This document shows positions 55,177 through 64,000 of a stretch of 64,000 bases of DNA, in pieces; position 1 is the stretch's first letter; every line of letters begins with the position of its first letter. The translations under genes and the position numbers were made by a program. The notes below the pieces were generated by a model. It was not told the origin of the DNA. It did not search any database and worked only from the letters and a program-made list of their open reading frames with translations. Source of the DNA: Azolla caroliniana (lineage: Eukaryota > Polypodiophyta). Location: positions 11,222,001 to 11,286,000 of the forward strand of contig JBHGNT010000001.1 of the NCBI GenBank assembly GCA_043228905.1, given 5' to 3'.

Positions 55177-55290
55177 TATGTACTCTTCTCTCCTTTGTGT
55201 CGCGTGTTTTCGGTTTCTTGTTTTCTGTGTATGATTCTAAGCTCGGTTGTGGCCGAGCGTTGTGCATAAGGAGCATTGAAGTTCCCGTCA
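55177..55290 (+). repeat. C1 3' LTR, segment 2
   Basis: Last 114 bp of the C1 LTR (TATGTACTCTTCTCTCC...AGTTCCCGTCA), matching 39522-39635. GAGGA (55291-55295) follows as the C1 target duplication. Confidence 0.94.
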
Positions 55291-55295
55291 GAGGA

Positions 55296-57611
55296 CTCCG
55301 CATCCCTTGAGCCGCTCCTCCGCTTGCTTCCTTTCTCAACCGTTGACGCCGGCCATAGTACAACCTCCGTTGTCGGAGAACCAAAATTTCCTACCTAAGG
55401 TACAGGTCTTCTTCCGTACTGTACATTTGTGGGGTTTTTCCGGGGTGTCTGGACTATCGCGGCCCCACGCCTTGATAGCCCTCTCTAAAAATCCCCTCGG
55501 GTTTCGCCACCGAGGGTCTCGCGGTTACGCTCATGGTTTGGTCGCACCGTCACGAACTGGACCGAGTGACGCCTGTCCTGGCTCTTGACTCTTGCATAGG
55601 TCGAACCGTTGTCCAGCACCTTGGTCTCCATCCGTGCCGTCGTGATGTATGGTTCTCCTAGTATAACCGGATGTGAGGACGTCTCCTGTACGAAGAAGTG
55701 ATGGTTGATCTCGACATCGCCGATTTTCACCCGTACATTCGGGCAGGCTCCATGTAGTTCTTCGATGGCGCGCGTCACTGCCCGTATTTTCCAGCCGTGT
55801 TTGGTGTTGATCGGTCATTTCCCCTTTTTGTAGAAGTCCATGGACATCAAGTTGATTTCTGAACCGTGGTCCACCAACACCACCACCGGCTCCTGGACAT
55901 CCCCGATCTTAACATTGGTCTCCGTGGTTGCTCTGGCCTAGTGCGGCCTCGAATAGTGGCTTTCCGCCAGCTCGTCTTCTAGCGCCATGTCCTCTATGTG
56001 CGTCGTTCGCACTTCCGCCGGCTTCTCCGACTCTAGCTCTATTGACAGCCTCTTCGTCTTCACGAAGTCTACGATGGAGTCGTGGAACTCCTTCTTGGCG
56101 ATCCCGAGCACTTCCCTCAGCGACAGCTCCACCTTGATGTCGAGGATACGTTCCTCCAGGACCTTTCGCAGGTCCGTGGTCCTTTCGATTTCCGTGCTCA
56201 ACCGATACCCGGCCTTCTTGGCTTTATCCGGTGCGCCGGTCGCACCGGCCTCATTTTGCCTTTGACCGAATCGGGTCTTGTACCGTTGCGAGGGCCCGGC
56301 CCCTCCTATTTTACCTACTCGCTTGTCTTTCACCAGAGCCTCGTAGTTCTGGCATGCGGCTTCAACGAGGCCCGTCTTCTCTTCGACCGGGTTGCTCCAC
56401 CCGGTTACCTCCTGGACCCGTTTTTCCACGCGGTCCGCTTCTTCTTTCCTTAGCCTTGCGCCGGCGAGGCCTTCCAGCATCAGCGGCCAGAATCCGGCTT
56501 TGTTCGACTTCCGGGCCTCACCACCTCCGACCCGGATCCCAGCCGACGCCGAGTAGTGGACGGTCTCCGCGTGGCGAGCCGCCGCTTCTTCCATCAGCCA
56601 TTTCATACCCCCTCATCCGACATTCAAGTCCAAGGCCCTTCGGGTCTCGCTAGCATGCACCCAACCGTTCCATAGGTACACCACATTGTCTCTCATTGCC
56701 TCAGCGAAGTCCCCGTAGTCCTTCCGGATGTGGCTGACCGCGTCGCACCACAAACACCAGTTTCCAGCCAGAGGCCTTCGGTCACGGGCTTGTTCGCCGC
56801 CGTCCCTCCGTGCTTGTGCAATCTCAAGGTCCTTTACCATCCTAATCAGCTCCTCTAGAGTTGCTCCTCTGGACGAGCCTTTGACCATGCCGGTCGAAGT
56901 CGATCCGGTCTCAAGCCAGTCTTGGGTCTCTTCCCTTCGCGCTGGCGGGGTTGGCTCAAGTTTCCTTGCTGTTACAAAGCCCGCCCCTGTTGACCCTTTA
57001 TCGACCCAATCTTGTCGTTTGTCGAAACGGCCACAAACTCTCTTCACCACGGCCCAGTCGGCCGTCAGCCCGTCATTAGTCTCCAACAAGAGACCCACTT
57101 GCTCCCGGTCCCTCACATACACCGACTTAACGAACAGCAAGACGCGACTTGTGTCTAGTACGGTCCGGTCGAGCGCCGAAAGACACGCGAAGTGTTCTTC
57201 AAACTCCCGGAGGAGCACCGATGCGTTTCTCCCCTTTTCGAGGGTCTCAACCCATTCCATGAAGTCCCGTTTCGATAGCCGAAGCGCGTCATCAAGCCCG
57301 TATTTTTCGAGGAGCCGTTCTTCAAACTCCTCCCAAGTTTGGCTCTCAGCCCGTACCTCGAGCACCTCCGCATGGATGCCCGGCATCGCCACCCGAGGGA
57401 ACCCGGTTAGTCGCCTTTCTTCCGGAATGTCTCTCATTACCATCTCAGCCCGGTAGGCCTCCAAATAGCTTGTGGCATCCTTTCCACCGAACCGGCCTAT
57501 CGTGCCGACGACCTCTTCAATAGCCCTATCGAGGGCGCCTGCGCCTTCACGCGCACTCACTATCTGATCCACAGTCGAAGCCATGGCTTCCGCGAGATCC
57601 GACCCCCTCAT
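55296..57611 (-). pseudogene. G gag, protease and start of pol
   Basis: First ATG 57611 (MRGSDLAEAMAS); the frame is open further up through the primer site. Gag: GRFGGKDATSYLEAYRAEM, WEEFEERLLEKYGLDDALRLSKRDFMEWVE, TLEELIRMVKDLE and a finger-like CLWCDAVSHIRKDYGDF. Stops TGA 56613-56615, TAG 55938-55940 and a TGA near 55820, all readable as C-to-T or G-to-A decay. Protease-like LVDHGSEINLMS (about 55885) and HFFVQETSSHPVILGEPYITTARMETKVLDNGS. The frame ends at TAG 55485-55487; pol continues in the minus-1 frame (LERAIKAWGR) and joins 38813 in frame, with one TGA near 55340. Confidence 0.92.
55429..55491 (-). promoter_or_regulatory. Candidate minus-1 frameshift element of G
   Basis: GAT TTT TAG with a T-run at 55487-55491; an 8-nt spacer; stem 1 CTATC (55474-55478) with GATAG (55454-55458); stem 2 GTGGGG (55463-55468) with CCCCAC (55429-55434); third loop 19 nt. 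Same layout as F at 28690-28752. Confidence 0.58.
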
Positions 57612-57655
57612 CTCTCTATTCCTCTGTCGCTTGTTCACGTCGGGTTCACCAAATA

Positions 57656-58352
57656 TGTCCCGTTGTTACACGCGTGCGTGGCGAACGAGGCGGGACCACC
57701 AGGGTCTTGGACCGAGAAATAGCTAAGAAGGAGGAGAGCAGAAAGGCAACGGACACACTTGCACACGCAGAGACACGGGGCACACAGGAATCACAATCCA
57801 ACAACACAACAAACAAGACGACTAGAAGTCCGAGTATATGAACACGTATGTATATAAATATATATATATATATATATCGAGACGGTTACAACTAGCAGGC
57901 CGGCAAGGCGAACACCGACGCCTGTTCACTCACACACACAAGAGCGAGATGGAGGCTTTGCCGGAAGCACACAGGCATTCTGCGGAGCAGAGTCAGCCTC
58001 CCGAAAACCTGCGCAAAATGGCTATGGAGAGTGGCAAAGGAGAAGGGCTCGGTCCCAGTCCGGCAACACTTCCTCCTCTCTAACACGCGATAGCCTTCCC
58101 ATTCCTTTCCCTCTCTTTTATAGCCCAAGGAGGGAGGCCGTTATCATCCGTTACATCATATTAATTCTTTGTCCTTTCGGACAGGGATACCCCCCTCGAT
58201 TCTCTCCCTATTGCATGCGTGCTACCTAGGATTTCACCTTAGCCGACTTATACCTACCTACTTACTATACAACGAAAAGTGTGCTCGCGTGTAAGGGCCG
58301 GTTTACACACGCTAAACTCAGTTTCCGCCTAGGGACGGTTTTCTTCACGACA
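57656..58352 (-). repeat. G 5' LTR
   Basis: 697 bp; on minus TGTCGTGAAGAAAACCG to GTAACAACGGGACA. Primer site TGGTGAACCCGACGTG at 57636-57651. Holds a TA-rich run (about 57850-57877). The outer edge abuts H at 58353. Confidence 0.88.
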
Positions 58353-59790
58353 ATGCAGTGGCGGATTTTTTGAGCAGACTCGAGAATGGAGAAACAGTAC
58401 AAAAAGATGACGACGATTTTCCGGACGTCCACATGTAGCAGCACTAGCAGAAAGAACGGAATTGACCTTTTCGGACCGGTGGCTTATGGAAATGACGTAC
58501 TTTTTTACTACGGGACTGCCTCCACCCCAATTACGCACGAACGAGAAGAAACGACTAGCCGTCCGAAGCCGTCACTTCTGCCTCGTAGAAGGAGTTTTAT
58601 ATCACAAAGGAAGTGACGGCATTTGGCGGCGTGGGGTACGTCAGGATGAGAAGGAAGCAGTTTTACGGGAGGCGCACTGCGGCACGGCAGGTGGCCATTA
58701 CATGGGCGATGTTACAGCCCGGAAAGTATGGCAGGCGGGCTTATGGTGGCCAACAACGCAAAAGGACGCATCCGAGTATTGTAGAAAGTGTGATTTGTGT
58801 CAACGGATGGGCCAGCCCTCAGAGGGCGCAAGGATGCCACACCAGCCCGTATTACCGCTAGACCCCTTCCAAAAGTGGGGATTGGATTTTGTGGGCCCCT
58901 TCACACCGGCGGTAGCCCGTACGGGCAATAAATACATATTGGTAGCTACGGATTATTGCACCAAGTGGGTAGAAGCAAAGGCACTACGTGAAAATACGGT
59001 TGCCGTCACAGCCAGATTCCTTTACGAGCACATATGGTGCCGATTCGGCTGTCCGATTGAGCTCATCAGTGACCAGGGGAGTCACTTTCTCAATACGGTG
59101 GTTCGGGAACTAACACATCATTATGCTGTAGTCCATAAAAAGAGTACGCCATATTATCCACAGGCAAATGGGTTAGTGGAATCCAACAACAAGACGTTGC
59201 AGACCATCTTGAAGAAAATCGTCAATGAAAATAGAACGGACTGGGATACCAAATTACAGAGTGCGTTATGGGCGTACAGAACCAGTTACAAAACAAGCAT
59301 ACAGTCAACACCATTTCAACTAGCGTTTGGGCTGGAGGTTGTGATGCCGGTCGAATTTCAGGTACCCAGTTTGCGAATTCAGGTACGAGACCGACTATCG
59401 AAAGCCAAGTTGGAGGAGGTATGGCTCCACCAGCTACTTGAACTCGGGGAAAAACACGTACACAGCATGGGTGTGTTGGAGCAGGAACAACGACGGCGTA
59501 AAGCGTTTGTGGATCGACATCGGAACGCAAGAGAAAAGGAGTTCGCCGTCGGTCGGGCGGTGCTGGTTTTCCAAACCCGCATGGACCATATGCCAGGGAA
59601 GTTATGCTTCCACTGGACCGGCCCATACTGGATAATTGGAGCGGAACAAGGCACATTCCAACTAGGTACGCTGGTTGGGGAAGTAGTACGGCAAAAGGTG
59701 AATGGGTTTTGCCTTAAACCTTACCTGGGCTCTACACCACCTAACCCATTCACCGCCAAACAGGACAAAGCCGGCGAACCCGAGGCGTAA
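58353..59790 (+). pseudogene. H RNase H end and integrase
   Basis: The first ~100 bp read NAVADFLSRLENGE (end of RNase H) with stops and a frame change; from 58462 to TAA 59790 the integrase frame is open (442 codons). HHCC zinc region REAHCGTAGGHYMGD...YCRKCDLC; catalytic Asp in GLDFVGPF (about codon 142), Asp in ISDQGSHF (about 203), Glu in NGLVESNN (about 238); [43 protein letters not shown] motif in HWTGPYWII (about 387). No chromodomain seen. The integrase itself looks intact, but protease and RT are missing, so H cannot be autonomous. Confidence 0.93.
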
Positions 59791-59896
59791 ATGGGCAGCC
59801 CCACTTGTACCATAATGTAAAAATAGGTTGTATATAACCGTTACGGAAAAAACAAAAAAAACAAAAAGAGAAGATAGCGACTATTAAAAGGACTAA

Positions 59897-62800
59897 ATGC
59901 ATGCACAGACTCCTAGTTCAAGAACACGTGGCACCACGATGGCTCACCGCCCAATGAACCCTAAGCCACAAAAAGAAGGAAATAGAAGATCTTTTGCACA
60001 AAACAGAAACCCACCTTCTAACTATCAACGCTCCCATCACTCCTCCCCCTCACCTTCTCCTCCATCCTATCACAGAGCTCCAGCCCACCGCAACCACCAG
60101 TCTCCTTCCCACAAACCTACTCTGGCGATGCCGATCTTCATCTCTATTGCCTTACGCCGATGGCTCGTGGAGAAACGCCTGGACGGGTACATACGGGTCA
60201 CAAAGGCACCCCCACACCCGGATGCCATGGACATCGCCAGGAAACTGAACATCGACACGGTCACCAACTCTTCTATCCGGAAAAAGTTGGACATGTCATC
60301 ACTAGGCGAAAGGCATTTCGAAATCCCTCCCGCAGAGGCGCTGCAGCGATATTTCGGGCCATACTCCTCCTCCGCCAAGGCCTATAGAATGAAGCAGATC
60401 CTAGATCCCTTCTTCCGTGAAGTTGCCAAGTTCCTGTTAGAGATCGACTGCGTACATGTCAACGCATATGGGATGCCCAAGCAGAAGGCGAGGATCATTA
60501 TCGATACCTTTGAAGGACGTGCGGTCGATTGGGGGGTCATCACAGGGCCGGCGTTACGGGAAGGCCTGCATGCGTATCAGGTAGGAAAAAAGCTCAGGCC
60601 AATCATACAACAATACCTTACGATACTATTCCCACCCCGAGGCCTGCCGGCACCACAGCCCAGCCGACCCACGCCCCTGCCCTGATCCGCGAAACGTAGG
60701 TTAGCGGAGTTAGCGGCCCCAGAGTGGGAAGAGGAACCCCAACCCGCCCAGCCAGACACGCGGACAACACCTCCCGCCCAACCAGACACACGGACAATGC
60801 AAGCGGAACAACCGACACGTTCCATGGCAACAGCCCCAGAGCCCGATACCGAAACACGACAGGATAGCCCCAGACCAAAACGACGTAGATTGGATAGGAA
60901 AGATGGGCGGGGATTGGTCAAAGACGTCCCCACGGCGGCAGAAACAACGAATGACGGCGATGGCTCCGTAGCTACGGAGCACAATACCACCTTCGAAATC
61001 ATCTGGGAGCCACGACCGATCATTACGACCCAGTCCCAATGAGGGAAAGTCGTATTGACGGTGGAAAGCGAGGTGTTGGCATATCTAGATATCCCAGATA
61101 CGGCCCATGAGTTCAGCGCCCTCTTACAATTCGGAACCTCTTTTGAGATCATGGAATTCCTGGCAACACAACAGATAAAAGCCTCCCAACGAATGGTCGA
61201 GGAGCACGCAGAGTGCCAGATGATCGAGCGCGCCCTGACACAAACGGCGGAGAGCGACGATGAGGACCGACTAGCCAGGGTTGGTAGACAGAGGAACGTC
61301 GGGGTATGCCGAGTAGGGATGGAGCTACCCCCATTAAACACGGCCCTAGTTGAAGTCCATAGGGAACTGGCAAAGGTCAGCACGGGCACCAAGGAGATGG
61401 CCATTAAAAATAAGAATGTCTAGAAGAAGGTGAAAATGACCCAAGCCGAGCTGCAAAAAGCCAACGAACGCATCACAGAGTTGGAAGCTAACGCGACTAC
61501 GGCGCAACACACAACTCCGCCACCAAACCACACCATTGACTCTTTGAAGGAAGAAATTGAGGCTCAGACCGCCATCGCCTCGAAAGCAAAAAGGGTCGTG
61601 CAACTTGCGGAATCAGAAATTGACCGCCTTCGAGCTGAACTGCGCCAATCCTCAGACAGAGAAAAGGAGATCCGAGCTAACAGCCGAAAGGCAGTAAAAA
61701 TCCTTGAAGAGAACCTCGCTACAGAGGTAGCTCAGCACATCCGAACAAAAGACGAAAACGCCCAATTACAGGATGAAGCGAAGAAATCGGAGGCGGCAAT
61801 TGTAGAACTTCGGGCCTTATTAGAGAAAAAGAAGGTATGGTTCGACGAGCAGCTGGTGGTCGAACAGGAAAGAAGGCATCAGCTCGAAATCCGCCTAAAC
61901 AATGAAATGGGGAAATTAGAAGAACAACATGCAAAGGAATCCCAGCTGTGGGCGGGCCTGAAGGCCACGTACGAAGAAGCGGCGGCGGTTAAACAACAAG
62001 AAATTGCAAACCTCCAGAAGTCGATGGAGGACGCACGCAACCGTTGCTAGGCCATCATAGACGACGTGCATATCCTTCTCCAAACAAATCGGGAGAGGTT
62101 CACAGCGTAATTGAAAATAGCGTTGGACAAAGGATGGATGGCGTGGGCAACCCAGGTAGCGGAATTGCACGCGTATCGTGCGGATTGGGAGAACCGGCGA
62201 AAAGATGGTCGAGGTTTCTATAAACTAAATGAGGAGAGCATTGCGGCCATACGAGAGGACCTTGCGCTAGCTCTTAGACGATTTTGGTGAAAGCCAGGAG
62301 CAGCTATTTCAACAGATCACACAAGCCGGCAACACGCGAACAAATGAGGAATCCAGCGCGACGCCAATTCCAGGCATGGCAGAAGAACAGGAACCTCATG
62401 CCAAATCACCAGAAATTACAATGACGGTGAACAACGCGGACCGACGAGCGGAGTCCCCCACAGTACCAGACAGCGAAACCACTACCCAAGAGGAGGTTCA
62501 TCCGCACGAGCCCACACTATCATCGGACCACACGGAGAACGGTGCGGTCTAGGCGGAATCGCAGCCCCACTCCCCGGAACGTACAAAGACGGCCGACACC
62601 GCGGAGGAAGTAATGATTGAGACAACGTCGCGGCCGACCGCAAGCACGACGACGGTGGAGCCCAACCCACTAGCTCAAGAAGAGCCCACCGTACCCGGAC
62701 CGACCACACATGATGATTGCGACATCGGGAGAAACCATTCCGACCAAATAGGGGAGCCCCACCACGATGCACCTACACCCTACGTCGCCTCCGGACGCGG

Positions 62801-62911
62801 ACACCGCAGCAGAGCCAAACATCCGGGCCATTTTGGAAAAAGATTAACGGGATGGGTTCGACGTGCCAGGGCACTGTCCCACATGCGTGCCAGGTGTTGT
62901 CCGCCGGAATA
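59897..62911 (+). pseudogene. H extra reading frame after pol, unrecognised
   Basis: Same strand as pol, 106 nt after it, filling the space to the 3' LTR. One frame from ATG 59897 with stops at 60683 TGA, 61040 TGA, 61421 TAG, 62048 TAG and about 62108 TAA, then one frame change near 62277 and a TAG near 62550: about 1000 codons when intact. N-terminal P/S/H-rich stretch; folded-looking region MPIFISIALRRWLVEKRLDGYI...LNIDTVTNSSIRKKLDMSSL...YFGPYSSSAKAYRMKQILDPFF (codons about 80-250); basic PKRRRLDRK (possible nuclear signal, near 60877); helical region, then a long heptad-like coiled coil (61430-62040, e.g. ITELEANATT, IDRLRAELRQ); acidic T/E/P-rich tail. No signal peptide or membrane span, so not an evident envelope. 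Function unknown. Confidence 0.75.
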
Positions 62912-63331
62912 GTAACCGACGGACAAGAGCGTAGGAATAAGAAATAATATAAGATCATAACGCATGTAACGGCTCACGTAGGAAGCGTGAATGGCTAAAT
63001 AGACCCTGCGTATATAAAGGGCAGAAAACCTCTGATAGAGGGAGTGTGTAATTTTGGAATGTAAAGGAACGTATCATAATAGAATTCTATCTGCTCTGAA
63101 AGTCTGTGTATAGCTACGGCTAATCTACTGTATGTCTGGAATACCAGAGCATGTAAGAACGTAAGTGTAACCATTGCTAAGGAGTCGGTTGTAGCCGTCT
63201 CCCTTATACACTGATAGGTTACAGGGAACATTCCCCTACGCATTACACATAGATGCCTATTCGTTGTTCCACAACCACTTGGAGGTCTAGGTCGAAGGAC
63301 TGACCGCAGACCGTGTTCCTAATTGGTAACA
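62895..63331 (+). repeat. H 3' LTR
   Basis: 437 bp, TGTTGTCCGCCGG to AATTGGTAACA, followed by CTTGG (63332-63336). One 81-bp unit only. TATATAAAGGG near 63010. The stem upstream of TATA is reduced to TCACG...CGTGA. No clear polypurine tract precedes it. Confidence 0.92.
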
Positions 63332-63336
63332 CTTGG

Positions 63337-64000
63337 ACACGTGCATAATCACCACCTCACATTCATACATGATCACCACTTGGCCTTCATACAAGTATGA
63401 CATTTACAAATCATGCATCAACACATGTATTTGTACTATTATGTGTGTGGCTTAGATATGTACAATGGAGGTTCAAATCCCTCGATGTTTTTTTTTTTTT
63501 ATGTCATGACATGGTGTCTATGGTATTTTGTACATACATCCATGATAACCAACACCTAATTAGATGCCCAAACTTGACAACCAATATTTGGAGGCAGTAA
63601 ACACCAACAATTAGAACAAAATCACCACCAATATTTGGAGTCACTAAACACCAATGATTAGAACAAACTTGACCACCAATATTTGGAGGCACTAAACACC
63701 AATGGTTAGAAGATAAGTGTGCTAATAGTGGAATATAGTGACACCCCCATTCGGAATCTATGATTTGTGCGCTATCTCATTCTCCCCAAGAATTGAAGCA
63801 TGTCGTAAACACATAGGAAAAGAAGATACCAAACCAAATTAAGTAGATTTACCGCACCATTTTAACTAGTAGCTTGCCTTCATCCATAGGGTGAAGAAAT
63901 CAATCTAGGCGGTACTAGTAACCCTTGGCAGACCTTCATATTAGTTGATATGTCACATTTAGAAGAGTCCATGCTAATATACTTGTTATATTACACACTC
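63337..64000. other. Flanking DNA beyond H
   Basis: AT-rich sequence outside the nest with no coding region, LTR or RNA gene recognised. Contains a T-run of about 12 (63488-63500). Confidence 0.6.
63576..63719. repeat. 48-bp tandem repeat x3
   Basis: Three imperfect units around ACCAATATTTGGAGGCA (spacing 47 and 48 bp) with CTAAACACCAATG and TTAGAACAAA. Short non-coding minisatellite. Confidence 0.88.

Larger units (their letters stand above)
38819..55290 (+). mobile_element. Copia element C1 (carries C2 and B2)
   Basis: 5' LTR 38819-39635; 3' LTR 49046-49694 plus 55177-55290. Perfect duplication GAGGA (38814-38818, 55291-55295). Net length about 5.65 kb after removing C2, B2 and their duplications. 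The polyprotein frame is intact apart from three nonsense codons. Confidence 0.96.
35418..58352 (-). mobile_element. Gypsy element G (carries C1)
   Basis: Minus-strand gypsy element: 5' LTR 57656-58352, gag-protease 57611-55296, pol 38813-35456, 3' LTR reduced to 35418-35443. C1 splits it at GAGGA (38814-38818/55291-55295), and the pol frame is continuous across that point once C1 and one duplication copy are removed. No target duplication for G itself can be shown (right flank ATGCA; left end truncated). Confidence 0.88.
32412..63331 (+). mobile_element. Gypsy-like element H, host of the right-hand nest
   Basis: Outer element of the right half. LTRs 32412-33010 and 62895-63331 with a perfect duplication CTTGG (32407-32411, 63332-63336). 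Its gag is at 33063-34360 and its RNase H end, integrase and extra reading frame at 58353-62911. Protease and most of RT-RNase H are missing, replaced by a G-type LTR, a stray integrase piece and element G with its own insertions. Confidence 0.92.

Noticed and set aside
59600-59790. Chromodomain at the H integrase C terminus
   Set aside because: GPY motif present, but the remaining ~50 residues lack a recognisable chromodomain pattern.
59897-62911. Envelope gene in H
   Set aside because: No signal peptide, transmembrane helix or cleavage motif seen; charged coiled coil and disordered tail instead.

Overview
The window reads as a dense nest of long-terminal-repeat (LTR) retrotransposons in a plant nuclear genome. 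No host gene, rRNA or tRNA gene was found. Evidence for a land plant: every Ty1/copia element whose primer site is visible uses TGGTATCAGAGC (initiator-Met tRNA); the Ty3/gypsy elements have plant-type pol; a decayed piece of plant mitochondrial nad5 is embedded at about 27.1-28.0 kb; and most nonsense codons look like C-to-T decay at CG or CHG sites. I cannot name the species. The repeat load suggests a large genome.

Left part (1-32.4 kb). A copia fragment (A1) ends in an LTR at 1422. That LTR was later split twice: by a gypsy-type solo LTR (1539-2524) and by a related copia element A2 (2605-13661, target duplication AATAT). A2 carries B1 (4292-9772, minus strand, duplication GGGAG), a complete copia element with one open 1337-aa polyprotein. 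A decayed minus-strand A-family element (A3, 13938-23943) carries D (17025-22196, duplication GATTT), nearly intact with one frameshift. Then come a decayed copia element E, a plus-strand piece of gypsy LTR, the nad5 fragment, and a truncated minus-strand gypsy element F with its 5' LTR (30657-31573). A spacer with an old LTR scrap follows.

Right part (32.4-63.3 kb). One gypsy-like element, H (plus strand, LTRs 32412-33010 and 62895-63331, duplication CTTGG), encloses about 31 kb. Inside it is G, a minus-strand gypsy element of the F type. Inside G is copia C1 (38819-55290, duplication GAGGA). Inside C1 are two young copia elements: C2 (42786-48119, duplication GATGC, intact 1358-aa polyprotein, LTRs differing at two sites) and B2 (49695-55171, duplication CATCC, one nonsense codon). 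This gives four insertion layers. Ordinary flanking DNA resumes at 63337.

Most interesting points. (1) F and G share a minus-1 frame change at GATTTTT plus stop, followed after 8 nt by a potential H-type pseudoknot with matching stems and an identical 19-nt third loop: a candidate programmed frameshift between gag-protease and the rest of pol. (2) H carries a ~1000-codon extra reading frame between pol and the 3' LTR, with a folded-looking N-terminal part, a coiled coil and an acidic disordered tail, that I do not recognise. (3) LTRs of several unrelated families carry short inverted repeats around the TATA box, with covariation in B. (4) Tandem-repeat number differs between the two LTRs of one element in both H and C1.
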